The notes beneath the pieces are model-generated. The model was not told where the DNA came from and ran no database searches. It saw nothing but the letters and a program-made list of their open reading frames with translations. A stretch of DNA of 64,000 nt from Methanohalophilus profundi (GTDB lineage Archaea > Halobacteriota > Methanosarcinia > Methanosarcinales > Methanosarcinaceae): assembly GCF_004137855.1 (NCBI RefSeq), contig NZ_QBKB01000002.1, positions 75,855-139,854 of the forward strand, written 5' to 3'. Of the stretch, positions 27,594 through 40,906 are shown in pieces. The translations under genes were made by a program, and so were the position numbers. Every line of letters begins with the position of its first letter. Position 1 is the stretch's first letter.

Positions 27594-30068
27594 TTACTCC
27601 TCTTTTTTAATTCTGGCCAAGTTGACCACTTTATCCTTCTCCCTGATATTCATAATTTTTACCCCCTTGGTATTACGTCCCTGCACTCTAATATCTGTCA
27701 CAGGGATACGTATCACAATGCCGGCAGAGCTTGTCAGGATGATCTCGTTATCATCTTCCACTGTTTTTACAGTGACCACGGGACCATTGCGCATATCAGT
27801 GAAAATGGTTATCACTCCCTGCCCTCCACGACGAAGGGTGCGGTACTCATCAAATGGCGTGCGTTTACCAAAACCATTCTCTGTAACGGTCAGCAGGGTA
27901 GCATCAGAATCTACAACATCCAGGCTTACAATAACATCCTCACCTGTCAGTTTCATACCCCTCACACCACGTGCCGTCCTGCCCATCACACGCACATCTT
28001 CTTCAGAGATACGGAGGGCTTTGCCATGCCTTGAAGCCAGCATTATATCCTGGTTTCCGTCGGTCTGGAGGACATTTACAAGTTCATCCCCTTCTTTCAG
28101 GGAAATCGCAATAATACCGGCCTTGCGAGGATTACTGAAATCCGAAAGACTGCAGCGTTTCACTGTCCCATCACGGGTACCCATGAAAAGGTAACGATCC
28201 TTCTCAAAATCATGTACCGGAATCATAGCATTTACGGATTCACCTTCAGCAAGTTCAAGCAGGTTAACAATAGCCTTGCCTCTGGACTGGCGGCTTCCCC
28301 TGGGAATATCATAGACCTTTTGCCAGTAAACCTTACCGCGATTTGTGAAAAAGAGGATGTGATCATGGGTAGAGGCCACAAAGATGCTTCCCACAGTGTC
28401 ATCTTCCTTTGTTTCCATACCTCTAACACCACGACCGCCCCGATGCTGCATATTATATGTCTGAAGAGGAATATTCTTGATATAACCACTCTGGGTAGAG
28501 GTTACAACCACTTCTTCTTCGGGTATCAGGTCTTCATCCGCAAGTTCTTCACGGCTACCCTGAATAAGGGTTCTGCGCTCATCACCATATTTATCTTTCA
28601 ACTCCAGAACTTCATCCTTAATAATCGCATATTTACGCTCATCATTTGCAAGGATGTCCTTAAGATCGGCAATCGTATCGATCAGACCATTATACTCTTC
28701 ATCGATCTTTTGCCTCTCCAATCCAGTCAGACGCTGCAGCCTCATATCCAGAATGGCTTTGGCCTGGATTTCATCCAGATCGAAATTACTTATAAGCCCT
28801 TCTTTTGCCTCCTCTGTGGTAGAAGAACCGCGTATCAATTTGATAACTTCATCGATATTATCCAGGGCTGTTTTAAGCCCCTGAAGAATATGTGCTCTTT
28901 CCTCGGCTTTTCTTAGATCAAAAGCTGTACGTCGACTGATAACATCTATACGATGTTTGAGATATATCTGGATCAGTTCCCTGAGATTAAGCACGCGGGG
29001 GACCCCGTCAACCAGAGCCAGGTTAATGATACCAAATGTGGTTTCAAGCTGGGTCTGTTTGTAGAGCTGGTTGAGCAGGACTTTGGGGTTGGCTGCCTTC
29101 TTAAGTTCAATAACCACCCGCATACCTTCCCTGCCGGATTCATCCCTCAAATCCGAAATACCCTCAATTTTTTTATCCCTTACGAGGTTGGCGATGGATT
29201 CTACAAGACGTGCTTTGTTCACCTGATAAGGAAGTTCGTATACCACTATGCGATATTTATCATTCTTCATCTCCTCTATCTCGGTCACGGCACGCAGGTG
29301 GATAGGGGAGCGTCCTGTCTCATAAGCACTCTTGATCCCACTGGTACCCATTATGATACCACCAGTAGGGAAATCCGGTCCTTTCACGATCTTTCGAAGT
29401 TCTGAAAGTTCAGTGTCAGGATCATCAATCAATTTGACAGTAGCATCCACAACCTCCCCGAGATTATGGGGGGCCATGTTGGTTGCCATCCCCACAGCAA
29501 TACCGGTGGAGCCGTTCAAAAGCAGGTTGGGCAACTTTGAAGGCAGGACTTCAGGTTCCTCCAGGGAACCATCATAGTTAGGCTTGAAATCAACAGTTCC
29601 CTTCTTGATATCTTCAAGCATTTCAGTGGTTATCTTATCCATGCGGACTTCTGTGTAACGCATTGCTGCAGCAGAATCACCATCAACAGACCCAAAGTTA
29701 CCCTGCCCGTCTATTAACGGATAACGCAGGGAAAAATCCTGGACCATACGCACCAGACTGTCATACACTGCAGTATCACCGTGTGGATGGAACTTACCCA
29801 ATACATCACCCACTACACGGGCAGATTTCTTGTACGCCTTATCATGGGTTATACCGGCTTCATTCATCGAATGAAGAATACGGCGATGAACCGGCTTCAA
29901 ACCATCACGGGCATCAGGCAGGGCCCTTCCCACAATAACACTCATCGAATAATCAATATAAGAACGCTTCATCTCATCCTGGATAAGCACCGGAACTACA
30001 CGTCCGCCTTCCCCGTCATGCTGTTCGATTCTTTTATCGAGAGGATTTATACCATTATCATCTGTCAT
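27594..30068 (-). CDS. gyrA: DNA gyrase subunit A
   Basis: Breakage-reunion subunit of gyrase, which introduces negative supercoils. About 824 residues. The catalytic Tyr is in [10 protein letters not shown] near residue 120. The C-terminal six-bladed DNA-wrapping domain carries the GyrA-box variant [10 protein letters not shown], supporting gyrase over topoisomerase IV. I start at ATG 30068, behind a GAGGTGG site, rather than at the upstream in-frame ATG. It follows gyrB closely on the same strand. Euryarchaeal gyrase genes are considered to be of bacterial origin. Confidence 0.94.
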   Translation of the reverse strand: MTDDNGINPLDKRIEQHDGEGGRVVPVLIQDEMKRSYIDYSMSVIVGRALPDARDGLKPVHRRILHSMNEAGITHDKAYKKSARVVGDVLGKFHPHGDTAVYDSLVRMVQDFSLRYPLIDGQGNFGSVDGDSAAAMRYTEVRMDKITTEMLEDIKKGTVDFKPNYDGSLEEPEVLPSKLPNLLLNGSTGIAVGMATNMAPHNLGEVVDATVKLIDDPDTELSELRKIVKGPDFPTGGIIMGTSGIKSAYETGRSPIHLRAVTEIEEMKNDKYRIVVYELPYQVNKARLVESIANLVRDKKIEGISDLRDESGREGMRVVIELKKAANPKVLLNQLYKQTQLETTFGIINLALVDGVPRVLNLRELIQIYLKHRIDVISRRTAFDLRKAEERAHILQGLKTALDNIDEVIKLIRGSSTTEEAKEGLISNFDLDEIQAKAILDMRLQRLTGLERQKIDEEYNGLIDTIADLKDILANDERKYAIIKDEVLELKDKYGDERRTLIQGSREELADEDLIPEEEVVVTSTQSGYIKNIPLQTYNMQHRGGRGVRGMETKEDDTVGSIFVASTHDHILFFTNRGKVYWQKVYDIPRGSRQSRGKAIVNLLELAEGESVNAMIPVHDFEKDRYLFMGTRDGTVKRCSLSDFSNPRKAGIIAISLKEGDELVNVLQTDGNQDIMLASRHGKALRISEEDVRVMGRTARGVRGMKLTGEDVIVSLDVVDSDATLLTVTENGFGKRTPFDEYRTLRRGGQGVITIFTDMRNGPVVTVKTVEDDNEIILTSSAGIVIRIPVTDIRVQGRNTKGVKIMNIREKDKVVNLARIKKEE

Positions 30069-30079
30069 TTTATACCACC

Positions 30080-32008
<1,929 letters not shown>

Positions 32009-32237
32009 TTAAATAATAAATGCAAAAAATAAACAAAAAGAGAACACAAAAACTGTAGCTAGCGTCTCCTATTGAGTTTTGCTCTCCATACGTGTTCATT
32101 TATTAAATAGTTAAGTATAATCTGTTAGTTTTTCCTTTAACAAATGGTTAGATATATCTACAGGAATGTTTTTTAAGAGGAAAACCGGTAATGACCAGAA
32201 ATCATATTCACAATATCAATAAAATCAAGGTGAGCAA

Positions 32238-33569
32238 ATGTCATTGGCAAATTTAAGGACGCATTATACGACACAGATCGATCCCGGTAAAATCGGAGAC
32301 GACAAGGTTGCTCTTGCAGGTTGGGTACATGAGGTACGTGATCTTGGAGGAATTTGTTTTGTTGTATTAAGGGACAGACAGGGAAGAGCCCAGATTACTC
32401 TTGTAAAGAAGAAAATTGACAGGGAACTGTTTAATTTCGCCAGAAAGCTTATCCGGGAATCAGTTATCTCTGTCAGGGGCAGTATTAAGCCCGAAGAAAA
32501 AGCCCCTAATGGTTATGAATTGATACCTGATGAGATCGAACTGCTCAATGAAGCAGAATCTCCCCTGCCTCTGGACACCACAGGAAAAGTGGATGCTGAA
32601 CTCGACACAAGACTGGATTCACGTTTCATAGATTTGAGAAGAAGCAGAACAAATGCCATATTCAGGATAAGACATGAGGTTCTGCATGCTGTCAGGAATT
32701 ATCTTGCAAATGATGGATTCCTGGAAACTTCAAGTCCCAAGGTTGTGGCCACAGCAACCGAAGGAGGTACTGCCCTTTTCCCGATTACTTATTTCGACAG
32801 GGAAGCCTTCCTCAACCAGAGTCCCCAGCTTTTCAAGCAGATCCTGATGTCCGGTGGAATGGACAGGGTATTTGAGATCGGGCCGATTTTCCGTGCAGAG
32901 GAACACGATACCCGACGCCACCTGAACGAAGCTACATCTATTGATATAGAGGCGAGTTTTGTCGACCACTTCGATGTAATGGAAATCCTAGAAAACATGG
33001 TGGAATACGTTTACAATCAGGTCATAGAGAACGTACCCGATGCTCTTGAAGTAATGGGAATCGAACTCAGGGTTCCAAAAACCCCTTTCCTCAAACTGAC
33101 ATATCAGGAAGCGATAGATATTGTCAACTCCCATGGTGAAGAGGAATTGAAATGGGGAGACGATCTTTCCACCCTTTCCGAGCATACCATAGGGGAACAT
33201 GTTTTCCAGGAAACGGGAGAAGAACACTATTTCATCATTGACTGGCCAACCGAAATTAAACCGTTCTACGCCATGCCCTACGAGGAAAAACCTGAATTCT
33301 CCAAGTCCTTTGACATGATGCACAGGACCATGGAACTTTCCTCCGGTGCACAGCGCATACACGTTCCGGAAATGCTCAAAAACAGGATAGCAGATCAGGG
33401 ACTTGACCCTGAAGGGTTTGATTTCTATCTCCGCGCTTTCAGTTACGGAATGCCCCCACACTCCGGCTGGGGCCTGGGTTGTGAAAGATTTGTGATGACC
33501 ATGCTTGGCGTGGAGAACATCCGTGATGTCGTACTGTTCCCCAGGGACCGCAGGCGTCTTTCCCCATAA
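32238..33569 (+). CDS. aspS: aspartyl-tRNA synthetase, archaeal type
   Basis: Class II synthetase, 443 residues. It has an N-terminal OB anticodon-binding domain ([23 protein letters not shown]) and a catalytic domain with motif 2 [19 protein letters not shown] and motif 3 [14 protein letters not shown]. The short form without the bacterial insertion is archaeal; many such enzymes also charge tRNA-Asn, which I cannot test here. ATG 32238 follows AGGTGAGC. rpiA starts 12 bases after the stop. Confidence 0.94.
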   Translation: MSLANLRTHYTTQIDPGKIGDDKVALAGWVHEVRDLGGICFVVLRDRQGRAQITLVKKKIDRELFNFARKLIRESVISVRGSIKPEEKAPNGYELIPDEIELLNEAESPLPLDTTGKVDAELDTRLDSRFIDLRRSRTNAIFRIRHEVLHAVRNYLANDGFLETSSPKVVATATEGGTALFPITYFDREAFLNQSPQLFKQILMSGGMDRVFEIGPIFRAEEHDTRRHLNEATSIDIEASFVDHFDVMEILENMVEYVYNQVIENVPDALEVMGIELRVPKTPFLKLTYQEAIDIVNSHGEEELKWGDDLSTLSEHTIGEHVFQETGEEHYFIIDWPTEIKPFYAMPYEEKPEFSKSFDMMHRTMELSSGAQRIHVPEMLKNRIADQGLDPEGFDFYLRAFSYGMPPHSGWGLGCERFVMTMLGVENIRDVVLFPRDRRRLSP

Positions 33570-33581
33570 GAAGGCAATACA

Positions 33582-34274
33582 ATGGCAGACAGAAATGCAA
33601 AAGGTCACCATTCAGGCAAGGAAGCCGCCGGCAGGGCCGCAGCAGAACTTGTGGATGACGGTATGATCGTGGGGCTGGGTACCGGCTCCACAACTGCTTA
33701 CGCAATCAAAAGCCTGGGAGAAAGAGTCAAAAAGGGACTGGATATAAGGGCAGTTGTAACTTCCTACCAATCTGAAATGCTGGCGATACAGGCAGGCATC
33801 CCCCTGACAAGCCTGGCCGAGAATCCCGTGCTGGACATCGCAATTGACGGTGCCGATGAAGTCGATGCAAAACTCAATGTGGTAAAGGGAGGCGGAGGTG
33901 CACACTTCCGGGAGAAGGTAGTTTCCCTTTCAGCAAAGAAATTCATTGTAGTGGTGGATGACTCCAAGATAAGTGAAACAATATCAATGGCGATTCCATT
34001 GGAAGTCCTGCCATGTGCCCGTGAACTTGTACAGCAACAAGTTGCACGAATGGGTGGAGAAGCCAGTATACGCCCTGCATCCAGAAAGGATGGACCGGTA
34101 ATCTCCGACAATGGTAATTTCATTATGGATGCTGCTTTCGGAGAGATCCCGGATCCGCAGGAATTTGCAGATAAACTGTCAAATGTTGTCGGAATCGTAG
34201 AACATGGAATATTTACCAATACCGATAAAGTGTATATCGGTTACAAAGACGGAAAAATAGAACTGAGGGAATGA
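33582..34274 (+). CDS. rpiA: ribose-5-phosphate isomerase A
   Basis: Interconverts ribose 5-phosphate and ribulose 5-phosphate, feeding nucleotide and PLP synthesis. The 230 residues include [12 protein letters not shown] near residue 30, [20 protein letters not shown] near 87 (catalytic acid and Lys) and [13 protein letters not shown]. It follows aspS by 12 bases. Its TGA (34272-34274) directly abuts the restored stop of the convergent srp54. Confidence 0.93.
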   Translation: MADRNAKGHHSGKEAAGRAAAELVDDGMIVGLGTGSTTAYAIKSLGERVKKGLDIRAVVTSYQSEMLAIQAGIPLTSLAENPVLDIAIDGADEVDAKLNVVKGGGGAHFREKVVSLSAKKFIVVVDDSKISETISMAIPLEVLPCARELVQQQVARMGGEASIRPASRKDGPVISDNGNFIMDAAFGEIPDPQEFADKLSNVVGIVEHGIFTNTDKVYIGYKDGKIELRE

Positions 34275-35594
34275 TTACATTCCCATTTTTTCATCATTTT
34301 CTTCATATTAAATTTGCCGCCACGCATTCCTTTCATGGCATTTTGCATCTGCTTGTGATATTTCAGCAGCTCACGAACGGTTTCCGGATTGGAACCAGCA
34401 CCTATGGATATTCTTTTAATGCGGGAACTGCCGATTATACGCGGATTTGTCATTTCTTCTTCTGTCATTGAATCCATGAGGGTTTTGTACTGTGCCATTT
34501 TCTGTCCCGTGACTTCATAAGCCTCGTCGGAAACTTTCATGCCCATACCACCCAGTGGCAACATTTGCATGATCTGCTTCATGGGACCCATCTTGTTCAT
34601 GGCTTCAAGCTGTTTGTACATGTCCTTGAGGGTAAATTTCCCCTTCATCATGGACTCAACATCGAGTTCATCTTCTGAGAGGGATTCTTCTGCCTTTTCC
34701 ATCAGGGACTTAAGGTCTCCCATCCCAAGCAGGCGGGAGATGAACCTGTCTGCCTCGAATTTTTCCAGGTCTTCTGGTGTTTCACCAACACCAATGAAAG
34801 CTATCGAAGAATCTGTTGCGGCAACAGCAGACATAGCACCGCCACCTTTTGCGGTACCATCAAGTTTTGAGATTACAACACCGGAAATTCCAACTGAGTC
34901 ATTGAATGCTTTTGCCTGTTCACTTGCCTGTTGGCCGATACCGGCATCGAGTACAAGCAATTTATAATCCGGATTGGAAATTGCATGGATTCTCTCCATC
35001 TCATCTATAAGATCGTTTTCAAGAGAGTGGCGACCTGCTGTATCAATGATTTTCACATCATACTTGTCTATTTCAGCAAGGCCCCGTTCAACTATACCCA
35101 CAGCATCAGGGTTGCCTTCTTCACCATAGAACGGCACATTCAGGGATTCACAAAGGGTTTTAAGCTGCTGGTAAGCCCCGGGCCTGAAAGTATCAGCACA
35201 GACCACAGCAGGTTTGAGCCCTTTACGCTGGAAATAACGGGCAAGTTTGGACGTGGTTGTAGTCTTACCACTACCCTGCAATCCAATCATCATTATTTTC
35301 TGGGGTTTTAGCGGGATATTGGTACCTTCACCCACAGTTTTCATTAGTTCCTCATAAACGATGCGTATCACATGTTCCCGGGGATTCATACCCTGGGGAA
35401 CGTTCTCATCAAGAGCTCTCTCCTTTATGCTCTTGGAAAGCTGCATCACCATCTTGACATTAACATCGGATTGAAGAAGTGCCCTCTGGATATCCTTTAC
35501 AACATCGTTTACCGTACGCTCATCAATGCGTCCGGCACCTACGAGTTTTTTTAAGGGCATCCTGCAGGGAATTACTGAGTTTGTCCATTACCAT
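34275..35594 (-). CDS. srp54: signal recognition particle protein SRP54 (frameshifted at both ends)
   Basis: GTPase that binds signal peptides and SRP RNA for membrane targeting. The G domain has [22 protein letters not shown] and [11 protein letters not shown]. The Met-rich M domain forms the C-terminal third ([18 protein letters not shown]). The conserved start [17 protein letters not shown] needs one fewer base in the seven-base run at 35546-35552. The end needs one more in the six-base run at 34286-34291, giving MMKKMGM and TAA at 34275-34277. Unrepaired, the frame spans 34241-35560. Two errors in one essential gene argue for sequencing error. Confidence 0.92.
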
Positions 35595-35679
35595 AATAGG
35601 GATCGTCCTTTTTAAGTTCTGCTTCAATAGTACTCGATTGTTTTATATAATTATTTTGTGACAAATGGTCAGTACCCTA

Positions 35680-36531
35680 TCAAGCAGACAGCAAAATAAC
35701 TGAAAACAAAGCCATCAATACTCCCACCCATTGTCTGGAAGATAGATATTCACCAAGCACTATCCAGGAAAGCAGGACTGTGCCTGCCGGGTAAAGAGCA
35801 GATGTGACCGTGGCAATATCCAGCCTCCCTACCTGACTTGCTGCTGTGAAAAAGATGCTGCCTGCAGTGTCACCAATACCTGCGATAAGAATAGGCAAAG
35901 CCACTTTTCTAACCGGTATGCATAGGTTGCCTTTTGAGAATAGAAACAACAGCAATATTATTGCACCTTCAATTTTAGCAACTGCCAGTGTCCAGAAGAT
36001 TGAAACTCCACTGAAATTACTTATTGAGATATAAGCCAATCCAAATCCCAGTCCTGCAAGAAAGGGGAGTTTGAGATCACCTATATTAATTTTTGACATA
36101 CTGCTGCTGCTTGAGACTAACCAAACACCTACAAGAGCAATACTAAATCCCAAAATTTTATGGAATGCAGGTAACCCTTCTGTAAAAAGGCTGTAAATAA
36201 CAGGAACAAGAACGGCAACAACCGCAGAAACAGGCGCTACAAGGCCCATTTTTCCCGATGAGAGGCCCTTGTAAAGGGAAAGAATTCCTACATTCCCGAA
36301 TATCCCTACCAGAAGGGCCCATAAATAATCAATTTTTAGAGGGAGGGGTTCCGAGGTTATGTGGCCTGTAGTAACAAGTAAGAAGAAACCTATGAACTGG
36401 GTTATCATAACAACCATATAAACACTGGTCTTTCTGGTTGCAATACCGCCACTGAAATCTCCCGTACCCCAGGACATAGCAGCTGCAAGACCAAAAACTA
36501 CGACTAGCAATTCAGCAGGAAATGGAAACAT
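35680..36531 (-). CDS. EamA/DMT-family transporter
   Basis: 283 residues with about ten membrane spans, arranged as two EamA repeats (1-135 and 145-283). Characteristic pieces are AAMSWGTGDFSGG near residue 18, VAPVSAVVAVLVPVIYSLF near 97 and ALYPAGTVLLSWIVLGEYLS near 245. Members export or import small metabolites such as amino acids or nucleotide sugars; the substrate is unknown. It lies between srp54 and the initiator tRNA on the same strand. Confidence 0.85.
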   Translation of the reverse strand: MFPFPAELLVVVFGLAAAMSWGTGDFSGGIATRKTSVYMVVMITQFIGFFLLVTTGHITSEPLPLKIDYLWALLVGIFGNVGILSLYKGLSSGKMGLVAPVSAVVAVLVPVIYSLFTEGLPAFHKILGFSIALVGVWLVSSSSSMSKINIGDLKLPFLAGLGFGLAYISISNFSGVSIFWTLAVAKIEGAIILLLFLFSKGNLCIPVRKVALPILIAGIGDTAGSIFFTAASQVGRLDIATVTSALYPAGTVLLSWIVLGEYLSSRQWVGVLMALFSVILLSA

Positions 36532-36613
36532 ATTGCCTAGAATGAGTCTGGACCCTTAAATTTGACGACATTAAAGTAGAAATCAAAGTTAATATGTTCA
36601 AAAGAAGAGTGTA

Positions 36614-36688
36614 TAGCGGGGGATGGATTCGAACCATCGGTCTACGGGTTATGAGCCCGTCGGGATCTCCTGGCTACCCCACCCCGCT
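36614..36688 (-). tRNA. initiator tRNA-Met (CAU)
   Basis: 75 bases fold as a full cloverleaf on the minus strand. The acceptor arm is AGCGGGG with CCCCGCT and an A discriminator. The anticodon stem-loop is GGG-CTCATAA-CCC with anticodon CAU, and the T arm is GATGG-TTCGAAT-CCATC. The three G-C pairs in the anticodon stem and the A1-U72 pair identify the archaeal initiator rather than elongator Met. There is no intron, and CCA is not encoded. Confidence 0.93.
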
Positions 36689-36823
36689 ACGGGTGGCTTA
36701 TATTGCGTTTGTCGAGGAACCTGATAACGGTATTATGGTACATAAAGGTTGTGCATGGAAAAACTATATGAAAAAAGATATAACACAGCACGGTTAAACC
36801 ATTCCATAGCAGGAGGAAATTCA

Positions 36824-37522
36824 ATGGCATTACCTGATAAATTCAAATGTGTTATTACAAACTGGGATTACATCTATAATCTTTGCAGGGACGTTTCTGA
36901 AGACGTTAAAAATTCTGGTTATGAACCCGATATCATTATTGCACTGGCCAGAGGCGGATGGTTTGCCGGTCGCGTGATGTGTGACTTTCTGGGACTGGAT
37001 GATCTTACAAGCCTTAAGATCGAACACTATACAGGAACTGCCGTTGCAGGCGACGAACCAATAATACGCTACCCATTGGCAGAAAGTGCCGCTACCGGCA
37101 AGAAAGTACTTATCGTGGATGATATTACAGACAGTGGCCAGAGTATGCTTCATGCAAAGGATTATATTCAGAAGCAGGATCCAAAAGAGATCAGGACCGC
37201 TACCCTCCAGTACCTCTATAACTCTGCCCTTGAACCCGATTATTGTGGTGAAAGATTGGAGGAATGGGCATGGATAGTTTTCCCTTGGAATTTCATCGAG
37301 GATATGACCGACATCATTACCGGCACCATGGAACATGAAGAAGCCGAATACTGGGACATTCCCGCTCTGAAACATACCCTTTATGAACATCATTCAATGG
37401 AATCCACATCTTTTGAAATAGCCCAACCTGGCCGTCTTGTTGAGGTTCTCAGGGAGATGGAAAGAAGAGGAATTATAACTTCCGAAATCACAAAGGGCAA
37501 AACATTCTGGAAAAAACTTTGA
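36824..37522 (+). CDS. purine phosphoribosyltransferase-like protein
   Basis: About 232 residues. A type I phosphoribosyltransferase domain occupies the first 150 (PDIIIALARGGWFAGRVM, then the PRPP loop VLIVDDITDSGQS near residue 100), and the C-terminal part is helical. It resembles archaeal hypoxanthine/xanthine/guanine transferases. The next gene is an MTA/purine nucleoside phosphorylase, so together they look like a base-salvage pair. ATG 36824 follows a perfect AGGAGG site at 36811. Base preference is not readable from sequence. Confidence 0.8.
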   Translation: MALPDKFKCVITNWDYIYNLCRDVSEDVKNSGYEPDIIIALARGGWFAGRVMCDFLGLDDLTSLKIEHYTGTAVAGDEPIIRYPLAESAATGKKVLIVDDITDSGQSMLHAKDYIQKQDPKEIRTATLQYLYNSALEPDYCGERLEEWAWIVFPWNFIEDMTDIITGTMEHEEAEYWDIPALKHTLYEHHSMESTSFEIAQPGRLVEVLREMERRGIITSEITKGKTFWKKL

Positions 37523-37537
37523 AAATAAGGTGATATA

Positions 37538-38397
37538 TTGAAAGGACATGCAGACATTGCGATCATCGGCGGAAGCGGCGTATATGACGTAAGTCTATTT
37601 GACAACGTCCGCCAGATAGAGGTGGATACACCTTTTGGCAAACCGTCGGATTCGATTACAGTGGGAGATTTTGGCGAAAAAAAGTCTGTTTTCTACCAAG
37701 ACATGGGACAGGACACAGGGTCTCTCCAACCAACCTGAATTCCAGAGCCAACATCTTTGCCCTGAAAAAACTTGGTGTCAAACAGATAATAGCCGCCTCA
37801 GCTGTTGGAAGCCTGAAAGAAGAGATAAAGCCTCTGGATATTGTAATCCCTGACCAGATATATGACAGGACAAAACTTCGCCCTTCAACTTTCTTTGATC
37901 AAGACATAGTTGCTCACACGGGTTTTGCTGATCCTTTTTGTTCCGGGATGTCTAATTTGCTCCATAAAATTGCAATCGAAAACGGCTACAACAGTCATCC
38001 CAAAGGAACCTACGTATGTATAGAAGGGCCCCAGTTTTCAACCAGGGCCGAATCAAATGTTTATAGGTCACTGGGTTTTGATATAATCGGAATGACTGCC
38101 ATACCTGAGGCAAAACTTGCACGTGAAGCCGAAATCTGCTATAGCACCATTGCAACTGTGACTGATTATGATGTATGGCATGAAGAAGATGTGACTATGG
38201 AAACAATCATTGGAAATGTAGTAAAAAACGAAAAAGCAGTTAGAACTATTATTCGTCAGGCACTTGAATCCCTTGATATTGAACAGGATTGTGAATGCAG
38301 GCATGCTCTTGATGGAGCAATAATGACTGATCCTGAGATGATACCTTACGAAACAAAGTACAGACTAAAAACTCTTATTGGTAAATATATCGACTAA
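37538..38397 (+). CDS. mtnP: S-methyl-5'-thioadenosine phosphorylase family protein (frameshifted)
   Basis: Cleaves methylthioadenosine or a related purine nucleoside with phosphate. The N-terminus shows [10 protein letters not shown]; after the break [42 protein letters not shown] and the late [10 protein letters not shown] are all typical. As written the frame stops at 37738. One more A in the run of seven (37677-37683) restores a protein of about 286 residues to TAA 38397. It starts at TTG 37538 after AAGGTGAT, 15 bases behind the phosphoribosyltransferase gene. Methylthioinosine phosphorylase is an alternative. Confidence 0.82.
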
Positions 38398-38458
38398 AAT
38401 AAGCCATTTACTCGTAAGGGTTAAAAGACAGATAGCCAAATAGTAAACCGGTGAACTA

Positions 38459-38887
38459 ATGCCCCACAAATGTACTAAATGTGAGACTGTATTTGAAGAC
38501 GGGGCCGAAGTTATCCTCAATGGCTGCCCGAACTGTGGATGGAACAAATTTCTCTACGTAAGCAATGAGTCCGAAAAGGAAACTGATGAAGTAGAGAAAG
38601 GTAGTGAAACCGCAAAAGAAGTTACTGAGGAAAAAGAAAAGACATCTCCTTCCGAGGAATTCATTCATGAAGTTGATGAATTCATAGGGATTGAGCATAA
38701 AGAAAGCACCATTATTGAAGAAGACGGGGAGAAAGTTGAATCTGTACGTATTATTGGTCCCGGGTCCTATGAGTTGAACCTTGATTCCCTGCTTGAACGC
38801 GAGGAGATTATCATGGCAATCAAGGAAAACGGGACCTATGCAGTAGATCTGGCCTCCACATTCCATGGCAAGCGCAAGAAAAAATGA
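38459..38887 (+). CDS. Zn-ribbon protein, OapC-like (COG3364)
   Basis: 142 residues. A zinc ribbon at the start has CTKCETVFEDGAEVI and CPNCGWNKFLY. A long acidic, Lys/Glu-rich linker (about 38-80) follows, then a conserved C-terminal segment (VRIIGPGSYELNLDSLLERE). This matches the archaeal Zn-ribbon family called OapC for its association with replication origins; function is unproven. No origin repeats or orc1/cdc6 are visible here. Confidence 0.7.
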   Translation: MPHKCTKCETVFEDGAEVILNGCPNCGWNKFLYVSNESEKETDEVEKGSETAKEVTEEKEKTSPSEEFIHEVDEFIGIEHKESTIIEEDGEKVESVRIIGPGSYELNLDSLLEREEIIMAIKENGTYAVDLASTFHGKRKKK

Positions 38888-38902
38888 TATTATCCTTTTT
38901 TC

Positions 38903-39676
38903 ATGGTAAAATCAATGGTACTGCCTGAGCAACGTTTCTGGGAGGTTGACCTTTTGCGGGGCTGTGCCATTGTCCTCATGATTATATACCATACATTCTA
39001 TGACCTGGACCTGCTGGGCAATTTTTCTTTCGCAGTTAATCAGGGCAAATTATGGATAATCGGTAGAAGTTCAGCTGTTCTCTTTATATATACTGCAGGA
39101 ATTGCCCTGGGCCTTAGTTATTCACGATACCGTTTGAAACATCCAGAAAACAGAAATCCCTGGCACAAATATGTAAAAAGGGGAATTCGGATATTTTTCT
39201 GGGGAAGTCTGATTACTTTAGTAAGCTGGTTTGCGTATCCCTCTATGCCAATCATTTTCGGGATTCTGCATTTTCTGGGAATCTCAATAATAATTGCCTA
39301 TCCGTTGATTGAAAAGAAACATGCCAACCTAATTGTCGCGGGAGTTGTAATCGCAATTGGATTTTACCTGAAAACAATACGTGTGCCAAATGACTGGTTT
39401 TTGTGGCTGGGAGTGCATTCCACATCATTCCAGACACTTGATTATTTTCCCCTGCTTCCCTGGTTTGGTCTTGTACTGATAGGAATTGCCACCAGCAATC
39501 ACCTGTATCCGGCCTATGAAAGAAGATTTAACATTCCTGATATGACAGGCTTTGCCCCGGTAAGACTGCTCACTGCAATGGGAAAAAGGTCCCTTGCAAT
39601 GTACCTGTTGCACCAGCCGGCCATAATCCTGGTCCTTTACCTGCTGGGTCTGATCAGGTTTCCATTTTCATTCTGA
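38903..39676 (+). CDS. DUF1624/heparan-alpha-glucosaminide N-acetyltransferase-like membrane protein
   Basis: 257 residues with about seven spans. The start FWEVDLLRGCAIVLMIIYHT contains the Arg-Gly and His typical of this acyltransferase superfamily, followed by WGSLITLVSWF, FGILHFLGISI and LLPWFGLVLIGI. Members acylate cell-surface sugars or lipids; the acceptor here is unknown. It starts 16 bases after the zinc-ribbon gene. Its end overlaps the convergent polymerase gene by 9 bases. Confidence 0.78.
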   Translation: MVKSMVLPEQRFWEVDLLRGCAIVLMIIYHTFYDLDLLGNFSFAVNQGKLWIIGRSSAVLFIYTAGIALGLSYSRYRLKHPENRNPWHKYVKRGIRIFFWGSLITLVSWFAYPSMPIIFGILHFLGISIIIAYPLIEKKHANLIVAGVVIAIGFYLKTIRVPNDWFLWLGVHSTSFQTLDYFPLLPWFGLVLIGIATSNHLYPAYERRFNIPDMTGFAPVRLLTAMGKRSLAMYLLHQPAIILVLYLLGLIRFPFSF

Positions 39677-40768
39677 TCCCCCTCTTATGAAATCTTCCAG
39701 GGTAGTCTGTTGAGAATCTATCTTTATCAGGCTCGAAACACCTATCCCGATTAGCCTTACCTTCTTCTTGCAGCTGAATTCCTGTAACATACGGGTGCCT
39801 ATCTTGCAGATCACAGAAAGGTCATTGCTGGTTGCCCTGAGAGAAAAAGCCCGTGTGTATGTAGTAAAATCCTCGAACCGTATCTTTAGGTTGACAGTAC
39901 GGAATACATAACCGTGCCTGACCAACCTGCTGTGTACCTGTTGCGCAAGCCTGTCCATAGTTTCCCTTAATAGTTCCATATCCCCGACATCTTCTTCAAA
40001 GGTATCCTCCTTGCTTATGGATTTAACCTCACTTTTACCGGCCACCTTACTGTAATAATTACCCAGCGCCATCTGGCGCAATTTAAGGGCGGATTTGCCC
40101 AGGCGTGATACAAGCAGTTGCACATCGGTGCGTGCAAGGTCCCCAATGGTCAGGATGCCCATTTTACCCAGGATCTCACGGGTACGCCTGCCTACACCGG
40201 GAATGGCAGATACTTCCATCGGAAACAGGAATTCCTGTACATTTTCAGGCTTCACAACCGTCAGACCGTCGGGCTTCTGGTAATCAGAAGCAATCTTAGC
40301 CACAATCTTGTTGGGTGCTATCCCGATAGAACAGGTGAGATCCTCATCATCATACATTTCTTTCTTTATCCTGAAAGCAAGGTCCTGTGCCTCAGTGTAG
40401 GTTTTCACAATATCAGTAACATCCAGATATGCTTCATCCACACTTACCTGCTGGAAAACAGAAGTGTAGCGCTGCAGTAGTAGCATTATATTTTCCGATG
40501 CCTGCTTATAGAGGGGCATATTCACCCGCAAAAAGACCGCATCCGGACAAAGCATATAGGCTTTCGAAATAGGCATTGCCGAATGGATGCCATAATTGCG
40601 CGCCTCATAGGAACACGTACTTACCACACCCCTTCCTTCCCCTTTTTTTGGGTCAGAGCCAACCACGACCGGGAGGCCCTTAAGGGATGGTCTCTCACGC
40701 ACTTCTACTGAGGAGAAAAAACTGTCCATATCAATATGGAAAATTATTCGGGATGGAGGCATCTGCAT
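39668..40768 (-). CDS. dinB: DNA polymerase IV (Y-family)
   Basis: Translesion polymerase of 366 residues. The palm begins IIFHIDMDSFFSSVEVRE. The second catalytic motif is VSVDEAYLDVTD near residue 103, and GIAPNKIVAKIASDYQKPDG follows. Helix-hairpin-helix and little-finger regions are visible (AIPGVGRRTREIL). The tail LEDFIRGGSE has a possible PCNA-binding stretch (QTTLEDFI). The start may be ATG 40768 or the second Met at 40762. Confidence 0.92.
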   Translation of the reverse strand: MQMPPSRIIFHIDMDSFFSSVEVRERPSLKGLPVVVGSDPKKGEGRGVVSTCSYEARNYGIHSAMPISKAYMLCPDAVFLRVNMPLYKQASENIMLLLQRYTSVFQQVSVDEAYLDVTDIVKTYTEAQDLAFRIKKEMYDDEDLTCSIGIAPNKIVAKIASDYQKPDGLTVVKPENVQEFLFPMEVSAIPGVGRRTREILGKMGILTIGDLARTDVQLLVSRLGKSALKLRQMALGNYYSKVAGKSEVKSISKEDTFEEDVGDMELLRETMDRLAQQVHSRLVRHGYVFRTVNLKIRFEDFTTYTRAFSLRATSNDLSVICKIGTRMLQEFSCKKKVRLIGIGVSSLIKIDSQQTTLEDFIRGGSE

Positions 40769-40906
40769 ATCTTCTGTTGTCCAGAATTAAAATGTTTCCA
40801 CCATATATCGTGATACCTGTAAATTAAATAATCCTTTCACCACTTACTCAAAACTATTTATCTCTGGAGAACTATTAAACCTAAAAGAAACAAGGAAGGT
40901 ATACAA

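Noticed and set aside
34275-35594. Programmed frameshifting as an explanation for broken genes such as srp54, topA and mtnP
   Set aside because: Both +1 and -1 changes occur, at plain mononucleotide runs without slippery heptamers or pseudoknots, in unrelated housekeeping genes, sometimes twice per gene. Sequence error is simpler.
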